From NCBI GenBank assembly GCA_947631455.1, contig CANRLH010000001.1:248001-312000 (forward strand): 64,000 bases of DNA, in the 5' to 3' direction. The notes under the pieces are model-generated. The model was not told where the DNA came from. It searched no databases and saw only the letters and a program-made list of their open reading frames with translations. Within the stretch, counting starts at the first letter, position 1; each line of letters begins with the position of its first letter. The translations under genes were made by a program, and so were the position numbers. The stretch is from an uncultured Clostridia bacterium (GTDB lineage Bacteria; Bacillota; Clostridia; Oscillospirales; Ruminococcaceae). Below are positions 46,276-55,728 of the stretch, piece by piece.

Positions 46276-47007
46276 CTACACTGTTGTGCGTATGTGTATC
46301 TTGTATGCCATCTCAGTTTGCTTTTTGTATGTCCTCGAAATCGGCAGCTTTGTTCCGTTTTTAAGTATTACCTGATCGTATTGATTGTCAAGCAGCCTTA
46401 TCGACTTTATATTGACCAGATACTTGCGGTGTATTCTTACTATGTCTAAGCTCTTTAAGTATTCCTCCCGCTCGCTTATGTTCGCGCGCTCACGCAGTGG
46501 ATGATCTGATACACTCGTGTAATAGTTTAAATAGTGCTTGTCGTTCTCTATATAGTATATCTCACGGGATGAGACCTCAAATGTGTCTTTGCTTTCATCA
46601 AATAACTCAAAAATCACATCTTTCTTTTTATGATCTATTAGCCGCGTTACCGTCTTCTTCAAAAGATATGTTTCTTTATATAAATCGTCTTTTGTCAAAA
46701 ACTGAAACGGCGCGTAGTCAAACGAGTCGTATACCAGATCATTATGGTGTGTTACAAATATTATGTATAACTCGTTTTTCATATCCCGAAGCTTCTTTGC
46801 TATTTCAAATCCGTTTTGCTCCGGCATTACTATGTCTAAGAACAATACATCAAACTCATTATTCTTGAGCGCTTTAAAAAATTCTTCGCTTTTCGTAAAA
46901 CAACTTGCTTTGATACGTACATGAATTTCGCTGAATGTATTGGTGAGGTGATATAATATCTCCTCAGAATCTTCCGGACTGTCATCCAAAATTGCTACCT
47001 TATACAT
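46276..47007 (-). CDS. LytTR-family response regulator (AgrA/LytR-like)
   Basis: A 243-residue regulator with an N-terminal receiver (DDSPED acidic pocket, Asp in DVLFLDIVMPEQNGFE) and a C-terminal LytTR DNA-binding domain (about residues 140-240, with YYIENDKHYLNYYT, REEYLKSLDIVRIHRKYLVN and the LPISRTYKK end). It pairs with the GHKL kinase encoded next. AGGAGGAAAAA precedes the ATG. The divergent 230-base region contains repeated TTCGTGC-type sites in front of the large dockerin gene, the likely target. Confidence 0.92.
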   Translation of the reverse strand: MYKVAILDDSPEDSEEILYHLTNTFSEIHVRIKASCFTKSEEFFKALKNNEFDVLFLDIVMPEQNGFEIAKKLRDMKNELYIIFVTHHNDLVYDSFDYAPFQFLTKDDLYKETYLLKKTVTRLIDHKKKDVIFELFDESKDTFEVSSREIYYIENDKHYLNYYTSVSDHPLRERANISEREEYLKSLDIVRIHRKYLVNIKSIRLLDNQYDQVILKNGTKLPISRTYKKQTEMAYKIHIRTTV

Positions 47008-47074
47008 TTTTTCCTCCTAAATTAATATTACACACATGTGTCGCTATTTGCCGACAATATCATTATAATATATA

Positions 47075-47142
47075 TTCGTGCCGAATTAGTTAACAAAAAA
47101 TGAACAACTTTTCGTTTCGTGCTGCAATTTCTTCCTTTGTGC
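47075..47142 (+). promoter_or_regulatory. Direct repeats, candidate LytTR operator
   Basis: TTCGTGC at 47075, TTCGTGC at 47116 and TTTGTGC at 47136, spaced 41 and 20 bases (same helix face); the last ends nine bases before the -35 box. A fourth partial copy, TTCGTGT, is at 47191. Confidence 0.45.
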
Positions 47143-47150
47143 CAAAACGA

Positions 47151-47178
47151 TTGACGGACAAATTTTTTTATTTATAAT
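47151..47178 (+). promoter_or_regulatory. Promoter of the dockerin LRR gene
   Basis: TTGACG (47151-47156), 16 bases, TATAAT (47173-47178). Confidence 0.7.
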
Positions 47179-47236
47179 GAATACTGTAAGTTCGTGTAAC
47201 ATACTTAAAATCTTATCTTTAGGAGGTCTATTTTTT

Positions 47237-50200
47237 ATGAAATTTAAACGAATTCTTAGCGGACTATTAGCAGCGGCAGTTGCTGCTTCTTCACTTGCCG
47301 TCACGTCAATTACATCGTACGGCGCGGAAGTAGCTAACGGCTCCTGCGGCACAGGTGCGACATGGTCGCTTGACAGTGACGGAGTATTGACAATATCCGG
47401 CACAGGTGAGATAACAGCGGATAATGACATGAAAGGGTATAGTGATCAGATAAAAGAAGTAATCGTAAACGATGGCATTACTAAAATTGGAGATTTTATG
47501 TTTCAATTGTACGATTCGCTTATGAAAGTAACACTTCCTGATACGCTAACCGAAATCGGAAAATCAGCATTTAACGGTTGTCATTTTGAGGAAATAACGA
47601 TTCCTGAAAATGTTACAACAATCGGTAGAAACGCTGTGGCATCTGAAGAATTAAATAACATTATTATAAAAGCAAAGGAAATTACATCTGTTTCATCAAG
47701 TTCTTTTAGAGGTGCTCAAACACAAACATTTCATGTATACGAAGGTAGCACAACAGAAACAACTCTTAAAAATGCAGGCATACTAACTGACAGTAATACG
47801 GAGTATATTGTAGAAGAATCGGATGTTGTAGTGAGTGGTGATTGCGGCCCTGATGCAAAATTTACTATTGACTCAAACGGAAAAATGACAATAACAGGTA
47901 CTGGAGCTGCTGATACTAACGAAAACATCCCATTCGAATATAAAAATTCTTTAATAAAAGAAGTTGAGGTAAAGGAAGGAATAACATCAATTTCTAATGT
48001 TTGTGACACCATAAGAGAACTTACTAAGGTTACGCTCCCGACAGGTCTCACAGAGATAGGAAACAAAGCGTTTTATTGTTGCGTTAAACTTGAAAGAATC
48101 AGTATTCCGGAAACTGTAACGAAATTAGGTGAAAATGCATTTGGACTTTGTACAGTGCTTACAGAGATTGAGATACCGAGCGGTGTAACAGAAATACCTA
48201 AAAACACCTTCAAATCTAGCAGCGCATTAACGGAAATAGTTATACCAGAGAATGTAACTACTATAGGTGATGGTGCATTTTATGGGTGCAGAAGTTTAAA
48301 TAAGATATACTTTGAGGCAAAGGAAGTTTCAAGCGTTCCTTCTTCATCTGGTATTTTAACAAATGCGTTTGGCAGGATTGCAAGCGACGCAAAATATCAT
48401 GTATATAAAGACAGCACAACAGAAAAATCCTTGACGGATGCAGGATATTTAACTGCGGATAATACGGTTTATATAGGTGAAGAACCTGAGCCTGAGCCGT
48501 CATCAGATGTATACACTTGGACAGGTACATGGACAAGACAAAAGGGTCTTGAGGACGCCGGAACAGCAACAGGCGGAATGACAGTTGCAAATGCAGGCGG
48601 CGGCTGGCAGATGGTAGTAAAGAATGTTGACATTTCAAAAATGGTACAGCCGGTACTTGTTGCAGAATGCACACAAAATAAGATCCAGGTATGGAAAGGC
48701 GAGGGCGCAGTTTCAGCAAACCTTATCACAAACGGCACAGACCCGGGTGTTGAAATAGCTCTTGAGGATAAAACATCAACAGCATTTACACTAAGCCTTA
48801 CAAATACCGGAAGCATTACAAGCATAAAGATCTATGACGCAGCTTATAAGGAGCCTGTGGTAGAGCAGAAGTGCGGTGAAAATGTTACCTGGACTTTTGA
48901 TGAGAAGACAGGCGTTCTTACGATTTCAGGACAAGGTCCTATGTATGAAGTCAGCGAGTACTCTGATGCGTCTGCCTGGGAATATTATAAGCATAAGGAC
49001 GATGTTAAAGAGGTAGTTATCAATGACGGAGTAACCGAGATAGGAAACTACGCATTCGGCAGCACATATAGAACGGAGTACCCAAATCTTACAAAAGTAA
49101 CTCTTCCCAAAACTCTTACTAAGATAGGAAAAGCGGCATTCGAAGTTGTCAATGCGGATATAAGCATACCCGAGAGTGTAACAGATATAGGCAATGACGC
49201 ATTCAACGGTACAAAAGTTTCTTCAGTAACGCTTAAAGAGGGAATGACCCTAGGCGGACAAGCATTTGCCAACTGTACAATGCTTACAACTTTAACAATA
49301 CCTAAGGGAATTAATTACGGATATGTTAATGACGGAAGAGGACACTGGTCATCACAGCAATTTGCGTGGTGTACAGCTCTTGAAACAGTTGTAATCGAGG
49401 GCGGCGGAAATGATATTCATGCCGGCAGTTCAAATGCCATAAAAAATGTCATAGCAAAGGGTATGTTCAACGGATGCATCGCACTTAATACCGTAACGAT
49501 CAAGGACGCTGAAACAATAGAAGAGGACGCATTTTATAACTGCTCAGCTCTTAAGACGGTAACAATAAACGGCTCTTCATTAAAGACTGTTGAGAGAGAA
49601 GCATTTAAGGGCTGTACAAAGCTTGAGACGATCACTATTGATTCAGAGATACTTGAAAGTGTTGAAAAAGCAAACGACGCTTACTGTTCATTTGATATGA
49701 CAAACAAGCCGACCTTTAAGTTTAAGGAAGGAAGCAAAACAGAGACAACGCTTGACGAGGCAGGATATCTCGTATCTTCAGCCGATATGACAAAGCTTAA
49801 CGAAGCTATTGAAAAGGCAGAGGCAGTAAACAGCGAGGAATACACAAGAGAGACATATGAAGCTGTCGCAAAGGCGCTTGACAAGGCAAGGGAAGTTTTA
49901 GGAAACTACAAGTCTACTCAGGACGATGTAGACGCGGCAGCAAAGGCACTTGAGGAAGCTATTGCGGCACTTGAAGAAATGCCTGAGCCTCCGACAGATG
50001 CAGACCCTGAAGTTGACCCGGCAGCAGAGCCATTCATCAAGGTATATCCAAGCACAGGAGCGATTGCAAAATCTGCAACTTTGTTAAAGGGAAAAGCAGA
50101 TGAAGGAATAGCAGGTGCAGTGAAAGTAAGAGTAACCTTTGACTGTGCAAGCGATGTAAGCTACAACACAAATGCGTCGATAGAGCTGAATGCAGAAGTA

Positions 50201-51292
50201 AACGGCACTAACAGCTACGAGAAGTTTATGGGAACCGATACAAGCTACAAGAACGGAGCAAAGGGATATATTGTATCGCTTCCGCTCAAGTATGCGATAA
50301 ACAGCGGTGAAAGTGTTGACATAACAGCATTTACATATTCTTGGACAAACGCCAAGGATTATGTATACGGCATCACGAGAATAGAGTATCTCGGAGCAGA
50401 CGGAAGCATTTTGAGAACAGTGATAGCAAATCCTGATGACTTAGACACAGCGGCACTCGAGGCGGTCATAGCAGAAGGATCAGCGCTAATAGAAGAGCAT
50501 TCTGATGATTACACAAGAGATACCAGAGTAAAGCTTGCTAGTGCGATCCTTACGGCGACGCAGATACTTGAAGGTGCAAAATACGGCGAGGTTACACAGT
50601 CAGAGATTGACGACGCCGCAGAGACGGTTAGGTATCATATTGATAATCTTGTAAAGGTAGACAAGCCTGTTGATTTCACAGCGTTGAACGATGCGATCAG
50701 CAAGGCAGAGGCTATCAAGCCGGAAGGCTACACAGCGGATTCGTATGCTGCACTCACTTCTGCAATAGAAGAAGCAAAGAAAGTAGCTGCAAATACAAGC
50801 GCAACTCAGGAACAGGTAGACTCGGCTGCACAAGCGATAGAGGATGCTGTTGCGGCGCTCGTATCGATCGGCGGAGGTTTAACAGGAACTGTGACAACAC
50901 CGGGAACAGATGCGGCAGTTACGGTTACTGTAACAAATTCAGACGGAGATATAATTGCTGAAACGGTTGCACAAAACGGCGGGTATTCGATATCAGTCAT
51001 TGAGGACGGAGATTACATTATCTGGTTTGCAGCTGAGGGTTGTGCAGCCAGAAGCTATGAAGTTGTGATTGTGGATGGTAAGGCAGTTTGCGAAGCTAAG
51101 ATTCATCTTTACGGCGACATTAACGGCGATGGAGAAATAACTACTGCGGATGTAGGTCTTGCCAACTCACACGCAAGAGGAGTATCAATGCTCGAAGATT
51201 ACGATTTTGCAGTAGCAGACATAACTGGCGACGGTGAGGTAACAACTGCGGACGTTGGATTTATCAACTCTATTGCACAGGGAATAAACTAA
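47237..51292 (+). CDS. Secreted BspA-like leucine-rich repeat protein with FIVAR and dockerin domains
   Basis: A 1351-residue exported protein. Signal peptide: about 1-30 (KFKRILSGLLAAAVAASS). Three BspA/LRR_5 blocks start near 33, 204 and 544, each opened by a CG...GxLTISGxG strand (for example SLDSDGVLTISGTGE). A beta domain lies at about 430-540 and another at about 930-1060. FIVAR-like three-helix modules are near 853-914, 1073-1140 and 1148-1210. A Cna-B/carboxypeptidase-regulatory-like module (1214-1290) precedes a C-terminal type I dockerin with two calcium loops, GDINGDGEITTADVGLANS and ADITGDGEVTTADVGFINS. It should attach to a cohesin scaffold or surface. AGGAGG precedes the ATG. 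Confidence 0.93.
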   Translation: MKFKRILSGLLAAAVAASSLAVTSITSYGAEVANGSCGTGATWSLDSDGVLTISGTGEITADNDMKGYSDQIKEVIVNDGITKIGDFMFQLYDSLMKVTLPDTLTEIGKSAFNGCHFEEITIPENVTTIGRNAVASEELNNIIIKAKEITSVSSSSFRGAQTQTFHVYEGSTTETTLKNAGILTDSNTEYIVEESDVVVSGDCGPDAKFTIDSNGKMTITGTGAADTNENIPFEYKNSLIKEVEVKEGITSISNVCDTIRELTKVTLPTGLTEIGNKAFYCCVKLERISIPETVTKLGENAFGLCTVLTEIEIPSGVTEIPKNTFKSSSALTEIVIPENVTTIGDGAFYGCRSLNKIYFEAKEVSSVPSSSGILTNAFGRIASDAKYHVYKDSTTEKSLTDAGYLTADNTVYIGEEPEPEPSSDVYTWTGTWTRQKGLEDAGTATGGMTVANAGGGWQMVVKNVDISKMVQPVLVAECTQNKIQVWKGEGAVSANLITNGTDPGVEIALEDKTSTAFTLSLTNTGSITSIKIYDAAYKEPVVEQKCGENVTWTFDEKTGVLTISGQGPMYEVSEYSDASAWEYYKHKDDVKEVVINDGVTEIGNYAFGSTYRTEYPNLTKVTLPKTLTKIGKAAFEVVNADISIPESVTDIGNDAFNGTKVSSVTLKEGMTLGGQAFANCTMLTTLTIPKGINYGYVNDGRGHWSSQQFAWCTALETVVIEGGGNDIHAGSSNAIKNVIAKGMFNGCIALNTVTIKDAETIEEDAFYNCSALKTVTINGSSLKTVEREAFKGCTKLETITIDSEILESVEKANDAYCSFDMTNKPTFKFKEGSKTETTLDEAGYLVSSADMTKLNEAIEKAEAVNSEEYTRETYEAVAKALDKAREVLGNYKSTQDDVDAAAKALEEAIAALEEMPEPPTDADPEVDPAAEPFIKVYPSTGAIAKSATLLKGKADEGIAGAVKVRVTFDCASDVSYNTNASIELNAEVNGTNSYEKFMGTDTSYKNGAKGYIVSLPLKYAINSGESVDITAFTYSWTNAKDYVYGITRIEYLGADGSILRTVIANPDDLDTAALEAVIAEGSALIEEHSDDYTRDTRVKLASAILTATQILEGAKYGEVTQSEIDDAAETVRYHIDNLVKVDKPVDFTALNDAISKAEAIKPEGYTADSYAALTSAIEEAKKVAANTSATQEQVDSAAQAIEDAVAALVSIGGGLTGTVTTPGTDAAVTVTVTNSDGDIIAETVAQNGGYSISVIEDGDYIIWFAAEGCAARSYEVVIVDGKAVCEAKIHLYGDINGDGEITTADVGLANSHARGVSMLEDYDFAVADITGDGEVTTADVGFINSIAQGIN

Positions 51293-51326
51293 ATTAAGAT
51301 ATCTTCCAGATAAGTTACACATACGG

Positions 51327-51364
51327 AAAAGCGGCAGGCTTATTTTGTAAGCTGCCGCTTTTTC
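51327..51364 (+). terminator. Terminator of the dockerin LRR gene
   Basis: AAAAGCGGCAGGCTTA pairs with TAAGCTGCCGCTTTT (one bulge), followed by T residues. Confidence 0.88.
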
Positions 51365-51512
51365 GTTTAGCATAGTGATATGTTTATTTGTTCAATGATT
51401 ATAAGGTTAATTGTATAAAAAGTCATCCTGGATGCGCTATGCGGTTATTGATTTAATCCTATCAAAAAATTAAGAGTTATATAATTTTATAGATAAAGAT
51501 AGCTGTCCGGTA

Positions 51513-51541
51513 TTGAAAATAAATAATATTAGTGATATAAT
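51513..51541 (+). promoter_or_regulatory. Promoter of the 5'-nucleotidase gene
   Basis: TTGAAA (51513-51518), 17 bases, TATAAT (51536-51541), giving a leader of about 157 bases. The stretch 51365-51512 is AT-rich and I see nothing else in it. Confidence 0.72.
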
Positions 51542-51554
51542 ATATAAATGATTA

Positions 51555-51650
51555 AAGCCAATTTCGTATGAACATAGCATCAGGGAAAATGCTTCGGGTA
51601 AAAATGAGCATATCCTCATTTTTAGAGATAAGTCTGAAGTGAAACTGGTT
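51555..51650 (+). ncRNA. Possible folded leader RNA upstream of the 5'-nucleotidase gene
   Basis: The ends AAGCCAATTTC (51555-51565) and GAAACTGGTT (51641-51650) pair with a bulge. Inside are AGCAT/ATGCT with loop CAGGGAAA (51576-51593) and a 9-pair stem AAAAATGAG/CTCATTTTT with loop CATATC (51600-51623), plus a weak AGA/TCT hairpin. This is a multi-branch fold, but it fits no riboswitch class I can name. Confidence 0.35.
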
Positions 51651-51704
51651 ATAATGTGTTCTTTGGTCGGGCGATTGATCATTTTGGAAGAAGGGATTTA
51701 AACT

Positions 51705-53987
51705 ATGTCAATTTTTAACAAAAAAGTTTTTCGCGGTGTTGTTTCTGCGATAACTGCTTCAGCGGTGACGTTATCCTCACTTGTATTTATCACATATGCC
51801 GAGGAGGCGCAAACGCCGGGTGATACTGTTACTGTTTTTACCACTAACGACATACACGGTGTGGTCGGCGGAGATGGTACAGTAGGTATGGATACACTCG
51901 CCGCCGTAAAGGCTTCTACATCAAATTCTTTGCTGGTGGATGCAGGAGATGCAACACAGGGTGCGTCTTTTGCCACCGTTTCTCTGGGAGAAGATGTTAT
52001 ACGCGTGATGAACGCGGCGGACTATGATCTTATGGTACCGGGAAATCACGAGTTTGATTATGGTATCGATCAACTTCTGGCAAACGATAATGCCGCAGAC
52101 TTTGATTTTATTTCGGCAAATGTTACTTATAACGGCGACCCGTTGTTCACAGGCAGCAAGGTGTTTGATGTAAACGGTCATTCGCTGGGATTTATTGGGC
52201 TGACAACCGCCGATACCGCAACCTCAACAAACCCAACTCAGCTTAATGGCGTAGAGTTTACCGATGAGGTAAAGGCGGCGGAAGAAGCCATTGCGCAGCT
52301 TGCCGATAAGACCGATGCGATAATTCTTGTAGGTCATATGGGAAATAACAGCAACATCGATTCTTATACATCAGAAGAATTGCTGGACGGTTTGTCCGCA
52401 GAGTCACTTTCCGAGGTCACTGCATTTGTTGACGGACACAGCCACACCGTAGAAGAAACAGTATTTGAAAAGAACGGAGCAAAAGTTCCTGTTGTTCAAA
52501 CGGGAACGGGCTTTGTCAATATGGGAAAGGTAACTGTTTCATTTGATGAAAACGGGGTAGCGTCCGCTGATGTGGATGTGCTTACCGCTGAGGAGGTCTC
52601 TGAGTATCCGCTTACTGATGAGGGCAAGGCTAAGGCAGACGAGGTCAATGAAGTTCTTGCTGAGATAAACGGTAAGCAACAGGAGATACTTGGCAAAGAA
52701 TTGTGTCAAAACGACACACCGCTTTGGGGCGGATATGTATATTATGATTATGCCGAGCCGCGTATTGTTGAGACAAATTACGGTGATTTTGTCACCGATG
52801 CATTTGCCTCTTATGGCAGACGGTATGCCGAGAAGCAGAATCTCGATATGCCTGTTATCGGTGTAGAAAACGGCGGAGGTGTTTCTTCTACTCTGCCTTA
52901 TGGAACCGTGACCAGAGGAGATGTGCTTAACGCATTTAATCACGGAAACACCGTAACTGTTTTGCAGGTATCACCGTATGAGCTGTTTTTGGCTCTGGAG
53001 AGCGGTCTTGCAATGACCGGACAGGACGAGACCGGGCTTTTGATACGTGAGAAAGTAAGCGGAAGCTTTTTACAGGTAAGCGGTCTTGTGTATACCTATG
53101 ATCCCGCCGGAGAAAGTAACAGAAAAGTAACAAGCGTTGTTTTGGATGACGGTACAGTTTTAGACCGCAACGATAATGAGCATAAGCTTATACTTGTCAC
53201 CAATAGCTATGTTGCGGCATGGTTTGATGCTGAGGATAAGCTCGGCGAGCTTGGAGGAGAGGATTATATTGTCGAGAGATATCTGCTTGAACTTACAGAG
53301 GACGGCACCAAGCCTTTAAGCGTGCCCACTGATGGCGGTCGCATAAAGATAGCTAATGACAAATCCCCCGACACTTATGAACTGTCTGTACCTGTCTATG
53401 ATGCATCGACTTTGACAGCGACCCCGGGCGGTACCGTAACAGAGGAATCGAAGACACTTGCCGGACGCATAGTAAATGTAAGGATAGATGACGCATCGGC
53501 AGTGGAATATGTCACAGATCAAAACGGAATGATAAACCTGATCCTTGCTAAAGGGCCTCATACATTGTACCTTGAAGAATCTGCCGACGATCTTCCGGTG
53601 TATGTGAACAACTATTCAGGCTCCGGCGTAAGTGTTACCGCTGAAGGTTATTTCCGACTTGGTTTTGCAGCTTCTGCCGACCTGCCTGTATATGAGAAGC
53701 CGACTGAGCCCGACGGCTCTGAAAACGGTTCACAAGAGACAGAAAAACCCCAAACAAATACATCTGAGGCAGACGGTGATGAGAGTTCTGCGCCACAGAG
53801 TGATACTACTATGACGGACACACCCAAGACGGATGCTTCAGGTAGTGGTGCTCCTGCTGCAAAAGCCTCGGCGAATGTCAACACTTACGGCGACAACCCT
53901 AATACCGGAGCAGGTGCGTCAATATCACTGTCAGCGATATTAGTGGCTGCTTTCTGCGGGCTGCGGGCTGCAAAGAGACGCAAATAA
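51705..53987 (+). CDS. Wall-anchored 5'-nucleotidase / metallophosphoesterase
   Basis: A 760-residue exported UshA/YfkN-type enzyme that releases phosphate from nucleotides or UDP-sugars outside the cell. Signal peptide about 1-29. The calcineurin-like domain has TTNDIHG, DAGDATQGA, GNHEFDYG and VDGHSHT; the 5'-nucleotidase C-terminal domain follows (about 330-545, with GVENGGGVSSTLPYG and FNHGNTVTVLQ). A Ser/Thr/Pro-rich stalk leads to NPNTG (731-735), a hydrophobic span and RRK, a sortase-type anchor. GAAGAAGGG precedes the ATG. It may salvage phosphate or nucleosides (inference). Confidence 0.92.
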   Translation: MSIFNKKVFRGVVSAITASAVTLSSLVFITYAEEAQTPGDTVTVFTTNDIHGVVGGDGTVGMDTLAAVKASTSNSLLVDAGDATQGASFATVSLGEDVIRVMNAADYDLMVPGNHEFDYGIDQLLANDNAADFDFISANVTYNGDPLFTGSKVFDVNGHSLGFIGLTTADTATSTNPTQLNGVEFTDEVKAAEEAIAQLADKTDAIILVGHMGNNSNIDSYTSEELLDGLSAESLSEVTAFVDGHSHTVEETVFEKNGAKVPVVQTGTGFVNMGKVTVSFDENGVASADVDVLTAEEVSEYPLTDEGKAKADEVNEVLAEINGKQQEILGKELCQNDTPLWGGYVYYDYAEPRIVETNYGDFVTDAFASYGRRYAEKQNLDMPVIGVENGGGVSSTLPYGTVTRGDVLNAFNHGNTVTVLQVSPYELFLALESGLAMTGQDETGLLIREKVSGSFLQVSGLVYTYDPAGESNRKVTSVVLDDGTVLDRNDNEHKLILVTNSYVAAWFDAEDKLGELGGEDYIVERYLLELTEDGTKPLSVPTDGGRIKIANDKSPDTYELSVPVYDASTLTATPGGTVTEESKTLAGRIVNVRIDDASAVEYVTDQNGMINLILAKGPHTLYLEESADDLPVYVNNYSGSGVSVTAEGYFRLGFAASADLPVYEKPTEPDGSENGSQETEKPQTNTSEADGDESSAPQSDTTMTDTPKTDASGSGAPAAKASANVNTYGDNPNTGAGASISLSAILVAAFCGLRAAKRRK

Positions 53988-54009
53988 TGCCTTACAAACT
54001 GATCGCTTA

Positions 54010-54039
54010 CAAAGTCCTCAATTGAGGGCTTTGTTTTTT
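54010..54039 (+). terminator. Terminator of the 5'-nucleotidase gene
   Basis: CAAAGTCCTC and GAGGGCTTTG pair (one G-U) around AATT, followed by six T residues. Confidence 0.88.
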
Positions 54040-54220
54040 GCTGATAATCAATTACACATTGATCTAGTGAGTTATTATGATCAGGCAGAATAATGGTATT
54101 AAGTATATAAGTCGTTGGGATGATAAATAAAATTTAGTGTGATCAGTTTGATTTTTGATATAAAAGAAAGTATTCCTTACCGATTGGTTATTTATTATAA
54201 TAAAGATAGATAAAACGAAA

Positions 54221-54248
54221 ATGCACCCGAATATAAATCCGGGTGCAT
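54221..54248. terminator. Terminator of the iron alcohol dehydrogenase gene
   Basis: ATGCACCCG and CGGGTGCAT form an exact stem with a 10-base loop; on the minus strand TTTTCGTTTT follows. Confidence 0.8.
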
Positions 54249-54279
54249 AATTTTATACTTGGTTTTTGCCGATTTAATT

Positions 54280-55452
54280 TTATAGGCACATTCTGTAAAT
54301 ATTCTCTACATCTTCAGGTGTAAGATTTTTAGGACCGGTTATTACAGAGCCCATGCAGGCGTGTTCAGCCATTGCTTTAAAATGTTCGTCGTTTATGCCA
54401 AGCTCAGTGAGAGTGCTCTTGAGTCCGAGCGTTTCAAAACAGAATTTTGAGAGGGCATCAATGGCACTTTTTGCACCTTCTTGAGCAGGCATACCTTCCT
54501 TTACTCCGAAGACTTTAACGCCAAGTCGATAAATAGCAGGTGCAGTTTTATCGTTTAGGATATAGGTGAGCCAGCGTGGCGTGACGATAGCAAGACCGTG
54601 ACCGTGAGTAATATCGTAATATGCTGAAAGCTCGTGCTCCATAGCGTGGCAGGCGCAGCCGTGAACTGTTCCTGCATCAAGCACCGTGTTCAGTGCCATT
54701 GAGGAAGCCCACATAAGATTCGCTCTTGCTTCATAGTTGTCAGGCTCTTTCATTGCGATAGGCGCCCATTTTACAACGGCGCGCATTACTGCCTCCTGCA
54801 TATCAAGGATCATATCAAAGGTGGCGTCACCCGCAAGATAATAGTTATCAAGAACATGATTAAAGATGTCAAACGAGCCACAGGCAGTCTGATAGGTTGG
54901 CAGCGTATAGCTGTACTCCGGGTTTTCAAAAGCAACCTTGGGAATAAGCGCGCTTCCGCCCAGACCGATTTTTTCGTTGGTATCCATATTGGAGATGACC
55001 GCCCACGCGTCCATTTCCGAACCTGTTGCGGCATTTGTGAGGACCGCAATAACGGGCAATGCTTCGGTGATCCACTTTCCGCCGGATACCAGAGGCCACA
55101 CATCGCCGTCATCTGTGACAGCCGCTGCGGCAACTCCCTTTGCACAGTCGATGGTCGATCCACCGCCTACTGCAAGGATAACATCGATTTTTTCTTCCTT
55201 GCAGATCTGAGCGCCCTTATTGGCGGTGGTATGGCGTGGGTTCGGTTCCACACCGCTCAGCTCATACAGCTTAATACCGTTTTTGTGAATCAGCTCCGTA
55301 ACAGTATCGTATAGACCGTTTTTCTTAATTGATCCGCCGCCGTAAACAAGCAGCACTTTTTTGCCATATTTTAAAAGCTCATCAGGCAGATTATTGATCT
55401 GGTTTCGACCAAAATAAACCTTGTCGGGGTTGTGAAAAATAAAATCGTTCAT
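54280..55452 (-). CDS. Iron-containing alcohol dehydrogenase (butanol dehydrogenase type)
   Basis: A 390-residue group III alcohol dehydrogenase of the YugJ/BdhA type, reducing aldehydes with NAD(P)H at the end of fermentation. The nucleotide-binding domain has VLLVYGGGSIKKNG and LAVGGGSTIDCAKG; the metal site is made by Asp and His in GSFDIFNHVLDNYY and the HGCACHAMEHELSAYYD-THGHG region. Sequence through PNPRHTTANKGAQICKEEKID is typical. AGGAGTG-type sequence precedes the ATG. It is monocistronic; substrate range is not visible from sequence. Confidence 0.93.
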   Translation of the reverse strand: MNDFIFHNPDKVYFGRNQINNLPDELLKYGKKVLLVYGGGSIKKNGLYDTVTELIHKNGIKLYELSGVEPNPRHTTANKGAQICKEEKIDVILAVGGGSTIDCAKGVAAAAVTDDGDVWPLVSGGKWITEALPVIAVLTNAATGSEMDAWAVISNMDTNEKIGLGGSALIPKVAFENPEYSYTLPTYQTACGSFDIFNHVLDNYYLAGDATFDMILDMQEAVMRAVVKWAPIAMKEPDNYEARANLMWASSMALNTVLDAGTVHGCACHAMEHELSAYYDITHGHGLAIVTPRWLTYILNDKTAPAIYRLGVKVFGVKEGMPAQEGAKSAIDALSKFCFETLGLKSTLTELGINDEHFKAMAEHACMGSVITGPKNLTPEDVENIYRMCL

Positions 55453-55568
55453 TAAAATACACTCCTTCCATAATTTATTATATCACCTTTAAAATAAAAA
55501 ATCAAATAAGGTAAGTAGTTTCATATTTTTTATAAGCTTTGACAATGTAAATATCAAGCATACTGAAC

Positions 55569-55597
55569 TTGAAAAACCTCTGCAAATGTGGTAAAAT
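55569..55597 (+). promoter_or_regulatory. Promoter of cwlD
   Basis: TTGAAA (55569-55574), 17 bases, TAAAAT (55592-55597), giving a leader of about 125 bases. Confidence 0.6.
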
Positions 55598-55670
55598 GAT
55601 TCTATGATTGATGATCCCAAAAACAAAACGAACCGTGCGGATAAAAAGTACAAGCAAGGGCTGTATTAAA

Positions 55671-55726
55671 AAGGCTTTTTCCTCATAAGATTACATAAGA
55701 TATGAAATCAAAAAAGGGGAAAAGCC
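55671..55726 (+). promoter_or_regulatory. Leader stem that may mask the cwlD ribosome site
   Basis: GGCTTTTTCC (55673-55682) can pair with GGGAAAAGCC (55717-55726, one bulge), which contains the Shine-Dalgarno of cwlD. Confidence 0.35.
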
Positions 55727-55728
55727 AT

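Noticed and set aside
47177-47236. Upstream ATG at 47177 for the dockerin protein
   Set aside because: It overlaps the -10 box; the ATG at 47237 has AGGAGG and starts a normal signal peptide.
51548-51704. Purine or cyclic-di-GMP riboswitch before the nucleotidase
   Set aside because: The conserved core sequences of those classes are absent, so the leader is reported only as an unassigned fold.
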